From IMG/VR virus record IMGVR_UViG_3300028666_000023, positions 1 to 57,103 of that record: DNA of 57,103 nt; one strand, written 5' to 3'. The notes under the pieces are model-generated. The model was not told the origin of the DNA. It saw nothing but the letters and a program-made list of their open reading frames with translations, and made no database searches. The translations under genes and the position numbers were made by a program. Positions 1 to 7,047 of the stretch are shown here, one piece after another. How positions within the stretch are numbered: the stretch's first letter is position 1; the number at the start of each line of letters is the position of its first letter. The DNA is from a virus.

Positions 1-891
1 CCCGAGGACGTTCCAGTATCGACCGGCGCCGGCGGAGCTGCCGCAGCGATCGCACGGCACCATCCACTCGCCCATCGTCGACATCGGTTTGCCGCGCGCG
101 GTGCCCGACCAGTAGTACTCGAGGGTGTTGTCGAGACTCTTGGGCGTGCCGGCGTAGACGAACGACTTCCAGTTCTCGGGTGCGTGTGAGCTTGACTGCT
201 CGATGACCGGGATGTTGTCCCCGAGAATGTCCTGGAGCTCGTCGATCATGATCTGCCACGCGGGGATACCGCGGCAGCGGTCGGCGTTGAGGAACGCGTA
301 GCGCAGCGTAATCTTCGAGCGGTTCACGAACTGCTTCTCGAAGACGTTCTGCTGCAACGCGGTCGTCGTGTACGAGCGCAGCACGTTGCTGGTCTCGAGC
401 GGCTCCTTGATACGGTCGACGCTGAAGGTCTTCGTCTGCGTGGCCGACGGCGAGACGTACAGCGTGCGGAAGCCGGGCACGAGGCACGAGAACGTGATCA
501 TGCGGTTGCCGAGGAGCGTCGACTTCTCGACCTGACGTCCGCACTTCAAGAGGATGCGCCGTGCAGGCGTGTCGTAGAGCCGCTTCATGTGACGGCGGCC
601 GTCGAAGGAGAAGTTCTCGTAGCCGAGACCCTCCTTGTCGATCATCCGAAACGCGAACTGCGTGAACTGTGAGGGGGAGATCGGGGGGATCTCGAGCTTC
701 GCCTTGGTCACATCGGTCTCGAAGATGGAGTCCTCGATGTAACCCGGCTCGGGGCACCAGGCGTTGCCGCGAACGATCTCCGAGAGCTCTTCATCCGAGA
801 GCTCGTCCTCTTCCCCGTAGTCGTAGTCGACGTCCGGCGGCGGAAGAAGATGAACTTGCTCGTGAGCGTGCGTATAACCGTAGTAGCTCAC
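1..891 (-). CDS. terL: Terminase large subunit, ATPase part (3' end beyond window)
   Basis: This is the motor ATPase that pumps DNA into the procapsid and cuts it. The reading frame is open from the GTG at 891 to the left edge, about 297 codons, so the nuclease domain lies outside. A Walker A variant of terminases is visible (GRQVEKST, about residues 112-119, with Glu where Gly is usual), followed by a Walker B with catalytic Glu (IMIDELQDI, about residues 215-223) and a downstream FVYAGTP coupling segment. A Cys pair (PCDRCG) follows, of the kind seen between the ATPase and nuclease parts of some terminases. The start is uncertain: GTG 891 has no strong Shine-Dalgarno, and an in-frame TTG lies at 906. 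It is the last gene of the minus array in this window, after a possible small terminase gene. Confidence 0.88.
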   Translation of the reverse strand, partial: MSYYGYTHAHEQVHLLPPPDVDYDYGEEDELSDEELSEIVRGNAWCPEPGYIEDSIFETDVTKAKLEIPPISPSQFTQFAFRMIDKEGLGYENFSFDGRRHMKRLYDTPARRILLKCGRQVEKSTLLGNRMITFSCLVPGFRTLYVSPSATQTKTFSVDRIKEPLETSNVLRSYTTTALQQNVFEKQFVNRSKITLRYAFLNADRCRGIPAWQIMIDELQDILGDNIPVIEQSSSHAPENWKSFVYAGTPKSLDNTLEYYWSGTARGKPMSTMGEWMVPCDRCGSSAGAGRYWNVLG

Positions 892-1224
892 GTGGACCCA
901 GTTCAACCTACTGCCACACCACAAGAGTGGCTAGAAAAATTGATTCTCTCCGTGAACCGCGCCGGCGAAACGTTCTCCGGATGGTGGGCCGGTGCGCCTG
1001 TCGATGCGCTGCGCCCAGAGTGGCGACTGACGGTGCGAACAACGCTGGGCGCGCTCACGAAAGAAGTACGAAAGCCGTTCGCGAAACTGGTGAAGGAACA
1101 CGCCAAGGAGAACGGCTGGCGTGTGACGCGAATCGACTACGCGCCGGGGTTCGTCGTGCTGTTCGTCGTGCCGCTCTTCATCACGGTGTCGAGCGCGGCG
1201 TCGAGCTTGTCGAAGAAGTTGTGA
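850..1224 (+). CDS. Possible small membrane-anchored protein antisense to terminase start
   Basis: An uncertain plus-strand gene of 124 codons (or 110 if it starts at the in-frame GTG 892) fills the 245-base hole between the terminase start and the next minus gene. The middle is Trp- and charge-rich and looks protein-like (RKPFAKLVKEHAKENGWRV). The C-terminus has one convincing hydrophobic segment (FVVLFVVPLFITV), suggesting a C-terminal membrane anchor. It overlaps the 3' end of the minus gene at 1137 by 88 bases and, with the ATG start, the terminase 5' end by 42 bases. No terminator or ATAAG motif accompanies it. If it is not real, 892-1136 contains nothing else I recognise. Confidence 0.38.
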   Translation: MNLLVSVRITVVAHVDPVQPTATPQEWLEKLILSVNRAGETFSGWWAGAPVDALRPEWRLTVRTTLGALTKEVRKPFAKLVKEHAKENGWRVTRIDYAPGFVVLFVVPLFITVSSAASSLSKKL

Positions 1225-1583
1225 GCGAGCTTGTGCGGCTCGAGGACCATACCGGAGCCGAACGAGCGCATCCACCACGACGCCTGCTCTTCGACGTACG
1301 CGGCCTGTAGTCGCGGGTAGTCCGCCTTGAAGTACTCCTTCGCGAGGGGCTCGAGCATCGCAGGGAAGACCTTCAGCCAGTACTCGCGCGGGTCGGGCAG
1401 CTTCTGAATCTCGTCGGTCACGAAGAAGTGGAAGACGATGTCGCCATCCACGATCGCGTACTCCGCCTTGAACGTGGTGTAGCCGGTGACCTGCTGGAAG
1501 TGGAGCGGTTGTACGGGCAGCTCACGTTGTGCCTTCAGCTGCTGGTCCGCCACTACGTCCGGGATCTGATTCGCCATGCCCAT
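1137..1583 (-). CDS. Hypothetical protein, 148 aa, in the packaging block
   Basis: I do not recognise this family. The protein is soluble-looking, mixed alpha/beta, with a Trp/Tyr-rich middle (DPREYWLKVFPAMLEPLAKEY) and a low-complexity Thr/Ser/Gly tail. It lies between the candidate small terminase and the large terminase in the same orientation. Its start overlaps the preceding gene's end by about 60 bases; an internal Met at residue 3 gives almost the same overlap. The context suggests a DNA-packaging or head-completion role, but nothing in the sequence shows this directly. Confidence 0.72.
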   Translation of the reverse strand: MGMANQIPDVVADQQLKAQRELPVQPLHFQQVTGYTTFKAEYAIVDGDIVFHFFVTDEIQKLPDPREYWLKVFPAMLEPLAKEYFKADYPRLQAAYVEEQASWWMRSFGSGMVLEPHKLAHNFFDKLDAALDTVMKSGTTNSTTNPGA

Positions 1584-2493
1584 GTTCGCTGTCCTTCGGT
1601 TCTAGATCGACGGTGTGGTTTCCGCCAGTGAGCTGGTGCACATCGGGAAGCGGTTCCGCTTCGTTGGCGATGCTGAGCGCGCGAAGCTCCTCGTGCATCT
1701 GATCGCCCGGCTTGATGACCAGCTCGAGCATCTCGGAAAGCATACGCGCCCCGTTCACCAAGTTCACGAACTTCATGTGGTCGTTCGGCCCATCACGAAG
1801 AACTGCCTCGAGCGCCTTCTTCAGCGCGGCGTTGCGCGCGGAAGTCGCGCCGCTGCCGGCGTCGAAGTCCCGCGGTGCGAATCCCATGCGGGACTGCACG
1901 AGGAGCGCAGACTCGGGTGTATTCGGGAGCTCTGCGGCCTCCGCGCGCGCGTCCCGGTAGTACGCGCTCTTGAGGATGCTCTTGCGGTCCTTGAACTCCT
2001 TCAAGTCGTTCGAGAGGACTTCGATGCGCAACTGCATGAGAACCCGCAGGCCCGACGCGTCGAGCTTGTCGACGTCCCAGAAGCAGTGGGCATACGCGTC
2101 GATGGCGTCGACCGTACAAGGGATGCGCCACTGGAACCGGAGGAAGTTCGAGATCGCCTGCGCTGGCGCGTGCTGAATGAGCATCGCCTCGACGAACTCT
2201 TTGGCGCGCGCGTGGTCGAGGATGTTGAAGGCGATCTTCATCCCCATCTGTCGGTGGAAGAGGCGGAAGACGCCCTCATCGAGGAGGAAGTGCGCCGAGG
2301 CGCGGTGACGGTCGTCCTCTGGGTAGAACGGGCTCGGCGGCTTCAGCTTCTTCCGCAAGCGCTCGATGTACTCCTTGGAGATGTAGTCGAGCCCGAGATC
2401 TTGCAGCCTCTCCACGACCGCGTCGTCCGACAGCTTGTCGGGGAGAAGAAGCAGGTACTTGATATACGTCTCGGCGGGCGACCGAAGTCTCAT
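1522..2493 (-). CDS. Candidate terminase small subunit or packaging protein, 323 aa
   Basis: The ATG at 2493 overlaps the stop of the upstream 739-residue protein as TGATG, a translational-coupling arrangement that fixes the start; a longer frame upstream is a shadow. The first 55 residues contain a helix-turn-helix-like stretch rich in charged and aliphatic residues (DAVVERLQDLGLDYISKEY), followed by a long helical body. An N-terminal DNA-binding helical domain directly upstream of a large terminase is the usual picture for a small terminase, so this is my best guess. No family-specific motif was recognised, and a structural or scaffold-related protein remains possible. Confidence 0.75.
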   Translation of the reverse strand: MRLRSPAETYIKYLLLLPDKLSDDAVVERLQDLGLDYISKEYIERLRKKLKPPSPFYPEDDRHRASAHFLLDEGVFRLFHRQMGMKIAFNILDHARAKEFVEAMLIQHAPAQAISNFLRFQWRIPCTVDAIDAYAHCFWDVDKLDASGLRVLMQLRIEVLSNDLKEFKDRKSILKSAYYRDARAEAAELPNTPESALLVQSRMGFAPRDFDAGSGATSARNAALKKALEAVLRDGPNDHMKFVNLVNGARMLSEMLELVIKPGDQMHEELRALSIANEAEPLPDVHQLTGGNHTVDLEPKDSEHGHGESDPGRSGGPAAEGTT

Positions 2494-4712
2494 CAGGATT
2501 GCTGGAACGCGAGGATCTTGAGACCTTCGATGGTCTCCTCCGTCGTGCGGACGGCTTTCTCGAGTGCCGGAATGGGAATCTCGCGCAGACCGAGGCGCGC
2601 CGCAAGCAGAAGCTCGCACATCTTCTTCTGCGACTGGTCGATCGCCGGCAGGTACGAGATGAAGACGCCTAGGTTCTCGGGATTCAAGAAGCCGAGCGAG
2701 AGCACTGTGTCGACGGCGACCGGGTCGGGGATGACCGCCGCTTCCTTCATCAGATCGGCGCGCAGGTGCGAGACGTCCATCGAGACGACCTTCTTCGAGG
2801 CCTCCTTGACGGTCTCGTCCATGAAGTCCCTCGCCGTCTTGATGAAGCGGCCGACGCGGATGTCGGTGGGGCGGCTGAAGGCGACGGCCTCGCCGAGCTT
2901 CTTCATCGCGTAGTCGAGGTCCGTGCCGAGCGCGCCGAGGAGGAAGAGCGAGTCGTCCATCGACAAGAACTCGCACTCTTCCGCCGCGAGCTTCTCGATC
3001 GGGAACCCGGCGAACGAGAACGTCGAGCCGTCGGAGCGCACGGTGATCGACGCGAGCTTGCGTCGGACCTCGCCCTCCTTGTTGAACTCCTCGGGGGTGC
3101 TGACGAGCGCCGTGTTCTCGGCTTGGTCGAGCGGCATCCACGAGAAGGAGTCGGGGATCATGAGGTGGTCGCCGTCGGGCGACGCCATGATGTCCTCGAT
3201 GTTCGGCTGCACGACGATTTGCGCCGGGCGGCCATCCCACGTCTCAGCGTGGAGGATCACGCCGCCCTGCTCGGGGGAAGCGACGGTTGCCTTGACGGTC
3301 AGCGGCACGGTCGCCTTCGCGCCGGCCTCGCCGCCGCGGTAGAAGACACCGAGGCCGCGGGGGTGACCTTCGATGAGCTCTGCGCCCTCTCCGACGCCGA
3401 TGCCGACGATCTCTCCCTGCACCGCCATCTGGCTGCCGTTCGTGAAGAGCGCGATCGGCAGCTCCTTGCCGTCGATGTCGATGAGGTTCGGGAAGACGAA
3501 GCCGACGAGCTTGCGCCCGCCCTCGTCCTGGACCTCGTACATGCCGAAGTCCGAGATGAGCTCGGCAGGGCCCTGCTCGGCCTCACCCTCTCCAGCTGCA
3601 ACGCCATCGCCGAGCGACATCGTCGTGGAGCCCGCCATGTCCGCCGCGAGGACGACCTTGTCGCCGAAGATGTGCATGGCCTCACCGCGATCGATGCGGC
3701 GCTCCTTCGGCAGCCAGAAGCTCGCCGCAGCCGTCTTCAGCGTGTAACCCTGCGCCTCCTTGCGGAGCTGCGCAACGGTCGGCTTGATACGCTCGAGGAT
3801 CGCGGCCGCGCGCTTCTCGTTGCTCGGCTGCTGGTACACCGCGAGGGTCTCCAGCGCTTGCTTCGTGTACACCGCATTCGCGACGTACTGCGCCTCGAGG
3901 CCTTGGTCCGCGGCGATCTTCCCGAAGAAGCTGTTCACGAGCGTGAGATTCAGCGTCGGCCGAATGGCCTCGAGGAGCGACGGCATCTCGTCCTCCGCGG
4001 CCTTTGCCATGCGCTGCGCAGCAATGTTGCCTGCGAGGAGCGTCTTCTGACCCGCTGCAGCTGCGCCACTGGCGACCTGCTGCGCGCCGCGACCGAGGAG
4101 CGACTTCGAAGCGCTCGCGAGGCCCGCAGGGTCGGTCTGCTTCTTCAAGTACGAGCCGATGGTCGACATGTTGAGCGCTTCTTTGTCCGCGCCCTCCTTG
4201 CCCATGCCGACACTCATCGACGCGCCACCGCCGCCGAAGCCGTAGTTCTGGCGGTACGGCGGGTAGAGCTGCCCGATCATCGACATGTCACCCGGGCCGC
4301 GGCCCGTGATGTCGAAGGCCTGCGGGCGGAAGATCGCCTGACGCAGACGCGACTCCGTGAGCGGCAGAACTTCCGAGCCGTCGGTGACGAGGAGGTCCAG
4401 CGGCTGGAGCTTGCGCTCCTTGATGATGACGGGGATGCGCGCGTTCTTGATGCCCGCCGCTGCCATCGCATCCGCCGGTGCGCCGTGTTGAATCTCGGTC
4501 TTGTTCTGGACCTCGATGTGCCCGAAGCCGTAGCCGCGCTCCGCGTCCACCTTGTCCATGACGACTTGGGGCTCGAAGTCAGCAATATAAGGCACGCTTT
4601 TGTACAACTCTTGAACGATCTCACCAGGCCACTCGTTAGGGTCTTCGGGGAGCATCACTTCGGCGGACGTCTTCGTGAACGTCAAATCGGGCTCAAAGAA
4701 GAGCGGCTGCAT
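2493..4712 (-). CDS. Large putative virion structural protein, 739 aa
   Basis: Family not recognised. The protein has no signal peptide. The N-terminal third is a mixed-fold region with an aromatic, Gly-rich stretch near residue 155 (GQLYPPYRQNYGFGGGGASM). An Ala-rich helical middle follows, then a beta-rich second half with many Gly and Val residues, and a helical end. Its size, strand, first position in the block leading to the terminase, and tight coupling to the next gene favour a virion or assembly protein. The 5' leader between its ATG and the HNH cassette is under 60 bases and carries a weak TAGG ribosome site. A head-proximal structural role is inference only. Confidence 0.8.
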   Translation of the reverse strand: MQPLFFEPDLTFTKTSAEVMLPEDPNEWPGEIVQELYKSVPYIADFEPQVVMDKVDAERGYGFGHIEVQNKTEIQHGAPADAMAAAGIKNARIPVIIKERKLQPLDLLVTDGSEVLPLTESRLRQAIFRPQAFDITGRGPGDMSMIGQLYPPYRQNYGFGGGGASMSVGMGKEGADKEALNMSTIGSYLKKQTDPAGLASASKSLLGRGAQQVASGAAAAGQKTLLAGNIAAQRMAKAAEDEMPSLLEAIRPTLNLTLVNSFFGKIAADQGLEAQYVANAVYTKQALETLAVYQQPSNEKRAAAILERIKPTVAQLRKEAQGYTLKTAAASFWLPKERRIDRGEAMHIFGDKVVLAADMAGSTTMSLGDGVAAGEGEAEQGPAELISDFGMYEVQDEGGRKLVGFVFPNLIDIDGKELPIALFTNGSQMAVQGEIVGIGVGEGAELIEGHPRGLGVFYRGGEAGAKATVPLTVKATVASPEQGGVILHAETWDGRPAQIVVQPNIEDIMASPDGDHLMIPDSFSWMPLDQAENTALVSTPEEFNKEGEVRRKLASITVRSDGSTFSFAGFPIEKLAAEECEFLSMDDSLFLLGALGTDLDYAMKKLGEAVAFSRPTDIRVGRFIKTARDFMDETVKEASKKVVSMDVSHLRADLMKEAAVIPDPVAVDTVLSLGFLNPENLGVFISYLPAIDQSQKKMCELLLAARLGLREIPIPALEKAVRTTEETIEGLKILAFQQS

Positions 4713-4745
4713 ACAAGAAGCCTAGCAACATCGACGCGGCGGGGG

Positions 4746-4762
4746 AATAAGGATCATGGAGG
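4746..4762 (+). promoter_or_regulatory. ATAAG-type promoter-like motif (site A)
   Basis: AATAAGGATCATGGAGG lies at the boundary where the strand switches to plus, 7 bases before the HNH gene. It matches the recurrent 17-base pattern NATAAGRANNRTGGAGG seen at 5247, 13601 and 13814. The GGAGG also serves as the ribosome site for ATG 4769. The promoter role is inferred from position and recurrence. Confidence 0.55.
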
Positions 4763-4768
4763 CCCCCC

Positions 4769-5251
4769 ATGAAGCAATGTTCAAAATGCGGCGGACCAGG
4801 GCCGTTCGGAAAACACCACGGCACCAAAGACGGGCTGCAGTACTGGTGCAAGACCTGTCAAAAGATTCTTTCAGCTGCACGCTACAAAGCGAACCCGACC
4901 GAGTATGCCCACAAGCACCAGCAGTACCGAACGACATTTCGGGAACGACACCCAGAACGGCTGCTGTGGACATTTGCGCGTCGCAGAGCGAAGGCGTTGG
5001 CGTACCCGTTCAATATAGAACCCGAGGACATCATCATCCCAGAAACCTGCCCGCTGCTGGGCATCCCTCTCATCAGGAGTAACGGCTACGCGACGGACAA
5101 TACGCCATCTCTGGATCGCAAGAACGCCCAACTTGGGTACATCAAGGGCAACGTCTGGGTCATCTCTTACAGAGCGAACAGGCTGAAGAGCGACGCCACC
5201 CTCGAAGAACTCGAGCTGCTCGTCAGAAATCTGCGGGCCTCCATGGGATAA
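4769..5251 (+). CDS. HNH-type homing endonuclease-like protein with zinc ribbon
   Basis: This 160-residue protein probably cuts double-stranded DNA. It has an N-terminal CxxC...CxxC zinc ribbon (C4, C7, C27, C30) and a C-terminal segment typical of phage HNH-family endonucleases (TPSLDRKNAQLGYIKGNVWV, about residues 112-131, then SYRANRLKSDAT). ATG 4769 sits 6 bases after a GGAGG; an earlier out-of-frame ATG at 4756 is ignored. It is the first gene of a two-gene plus-strand cassette inserted between minus-strand virion genes, a common place for free-standing homing endonucleases. The stop codon lies inside the next ATAAG motif. Confidence 0.88.
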   Translation: MKQCSKCGGPGPFGKHHGTKDGLQYWCKTCQKILSAARYKANPTEYAHKHQQYRTTFRERHPERLLWTFARRRAKALAYPFNIEPEDIIIPETCPLLGIPLIRSNGYATDNTPSLDRKNAQLGYIKGNVWVISYRANRLKSDATLEELELLVRNLRASMG

Positions 5252-5263
5252 GAACTATGGAGG
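5247..5263 (+). promoter_or_regulatory. ATAAG-type promoter-like motif (site B)
   Basis: GATAAGAACTATGGAGG overlaps the stop codon of the HNH gene (the TAA is part of the motif) and precedes the HTH gene by 10 bases. It has the same length and the same TGGAGG end as sites A, C and D. Confidence 0.5.
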
Positions 5264-5273
5264 CAACACCACA

Positions 5274-5795
5274 ATGCGCATCAACCTGAAGGCCGCTGTT
5301 CTTCGAAGCGGACTCACACAATACCAAGTCGCACAACAAGTAGAGATGAACGAGTCCCGCTTCAGCCGCATCATGAGCGGGCGCATCTCACCCACAGCGG
5401 AAGAGCGCATCGCCATCGCACGCATCCTGAATGTGCCGCTCGAATTGAGCAGTGCGCTGTGGGACCCGCAGCAGAAAGTTCGGAGCGAACACGCAATGCA
5501 AAACGCGGTCGCAAAGGTAGCAGCACCCAACACCAGCCTCGATCTCGAGTCGCTGAGGAAAGATCACCCACAGGTAGTGGAAGCTATCGAAGGGGTCTTT
5601 GCTCAAGCCGACCTCAAACTGCGCTTTATTCTCCTGAGGCTTGCGTCGGAGCGTCTGGGCAAGGAGGCGCTCACGCAGGAGCTCAAGGCGCTGAACCAAC
5701 GTACTGCCGAAGTACTTCTACTCGATCTGCTCGAGTTGGAGATTCGGCATCGCCGGCACCAAATCGAACAACAGAAACGGGCGGAGGGGGCGTAG
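5274..5795 (+). CDS. XRE/Cro-type helix-turn-helix regulator, 173 aa
   Basis: A small DNA-binding protein. Residues about 10-55 form a Cro/C1-type HTH (GLTQYQVAQQVEMNESRFSR, then IMSGRISPTAEERIAIARIL). The C-terminal 100 residues are helical and charged, probably an oligomerisation region; no protease, ligand-binding or toxin domain is visible. It follows the HNH gene in the same cassette and has its own ATAAG motif, so it may be transcribed separately. A role in repressing or switching phage operons is likely for the family, but its target is unknown. Confidence 0.82.
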   Translation: MRINLKAAVLRSGLTQYQVAQQVEMNESRFSRIMSGRISPTAEERIAIARILNVPLELSSALWDPQQKVRSEHAMQNAVAKVAAPNTSLDLESLRKDHPQVVEAIEGVFAQADLKLRFILLRLASERLGKEALTQELKALNQRTAEVLLLDLLELEIRHRRHQIEQQKRAEGA

Positions 5796-5808
5796 TTCGC
5801 CCTTTCTT
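5787..5808 (+). terminator. Intrinsic terminator closing the HNH/HTH cassette
   Basis: GGGCG (5788-5792) and CGCCC (5798-5802) form a 5-bp stem with a TAGTT loop that contains the HTH gene's stop codon, followed by TTTCTT. The string TCTTAGCTACTCA follows at 5805-5817 and is repeated exactly at 17764-17776. Confidence 0.6.
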
Positions 5809-5814
5809 AGCTAC

Positions 5815-7044
5815 TCACGCGAGGACGTTGTTGTTGCCCGAGGCGATCTTTCCGACGAAGGGTCCCGTAGTTGTAATCGTTGCCACCGCCGGAACACCAG
5901 CCTGCGGGCTCGCGGAGAACGTGATGGAGCAGGGCGCGCTCACGAGATCGGTGTTCACCGTGTCTCCGATGCGGCCGACGGGAATCTGCCCTTCCTTCAA
6001 CCGGATGACGCTGCCCTTCAGCGCAACGAACTGCCCGCCGTCGATCGTTGCGCCGTTCACCGCCTTCAGCGCGAAGCTGTCCTTCGTCGAGACGGAGATG
6101 GCACCCTGCACGTCGAACGTCAGCGTCTTGTCGAGCTTGAAGTACACGTTGCCCTCGACGCGCAGGAGGGTGTTGCCCGCGCGGTCGAAGACGAAGCGCA
6201 GCACGGAGTTCGAGACGGTGCTCGAGTTGGCTTCTTCCCCGCTCTCGGCGACGAACCCCTTCGGGCTGACGGCGACCTCGTAGATGACAGGGCTGTTCGG
6301 GTCTTGGCCCACGCCAGCAGCGCTCGCGGCTGCGCCACCGTCCGGGTCGCTCATCGGCTGGTAGACCTTGCCCATCGACATGCGGATGTCGGCGTACTGG
6401 TCATCCGCGAAGATGCGCATCGTGTGTTGGTACTGCGTCGGGAACTTCGTGTTCGACGGACCGTCCTGCAGTCCCCACGTGATCGAGCCGCCGGCGTTGT
6501 CGTGCGAGTAGTTCTCGCTGATGTCGCGTATCTGGTTGTTGAGCGGCAGGTAGATGCGCTGCGCGAGCTCGGTGGCGCCAACCTGAAGAACGCCGCCGCG
6601 GTGCAGGATGACGAAGTTGCCGTCGCGCGTGCGCATCCAGATGTCGCCGAGCTTCGCTGTCGGGCGCCCGCCTTGGAACGACGCGTCGGTTGTATTGGGA
6701 GTCGTCGAGCTATGCGACGTGGTCCCTTGAGGCGCGTCGGTGCTCGAATCGTCCACCATCTCGTTGGCCATCACGAAGGCGATGACGAACGGAGGCGAGC
6801 TGTCGGAGGGGATGCAGACGACGGCCTTGCAGCCGATCTCCGGGATGACGTAGATGCCCTCGCCATTCGAGTGGTGCAAGTACGGCGAGCCGACCTGGAT
6901 GTTGAAGTACTTCATCCGGTCGAACTGCGCGGCCACGTCGATCGTCCACTTCACCAGGTTCACGTTCATCACGCGACCCTGCACGATCTTCGCTGCATCG
7001 TGCCCAGCGACACTCGTGAACGACGTTCTGAAGCGGGTGGTCAT
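5815..7044 (-). CDS. Baseplate spike / gpV-like protein, 409 aa
   Basis: This probably forms the membrane-piercing spike at the centre of a contractile-tail baseplate. Residues about 18-80 look like the OB-fold of the gp5/gpV family (GRVMNVNLVKWTIDVAAQFD, then later GIYVIPEIGCKAVVCIPSD). A mixed region follows, and a C-terminal beta-rich repeat (about residues 285-360) has the alternating pattern expected of a trimeric beta-helix needle. Its start lies 4 bases after the RNA polymerase stop, so the two are probably co-transcribed. No lysozyme domain is visible. The overall call is by fold pattern, not by close family match. Confidence 0.68.
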   Translation of the reverse strand: MTTRFRTSFTSVAGHDAAKIVQGRVMNVNLVKWTIDVAAQFDRMKYFNIQVGSPYLHHSNGEGIYVIPEIGCKAVVCIPSDSSPPFVIAFVMANEMVDDSSTDAPQGTTSHSSTTPNTTDASFQGGRPTAKLGDIWMRTRDGNFVILHRGGVLQVGATELAQRIYLPLNNQIRDISENYSHDNAGGSITWGLQDGPSNTKFPTQYQHTMRIFADDQYADIRMSMGKVYQPMSDPDGGAAASAAGVGQDPNSPVIYEVAVSPKGFVAESGEEANSSTVSNSVLRFVFDRAGNTLLRVEGNVYFKLDKTLTFDVQGAISVSTKDSFALKAVNGATIDGGQFVALKGSVIRLKEGQIPVGRIGDTVNTDLVSAPCSITFSASPQAGVPAVATITTTGPFVGKIASGNNNVLA

Positions 7045-7047
7045 CTC

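Noticed and set aside
2766-4772. A 668-codon plus-strand frame opposite the 739-residue structural gene
   Set aside because: Antisense shadow with repetitive Arg/Glu/Leu/Val composition and no start signal.
4769-5795. A restriction-modification or toxin-antitoxin pair made of the HNH and HTH genes
   Set aside because: No methyltransferase or toxin domain is present, and the HNH protein looks like a free-standing homing endonuclease.
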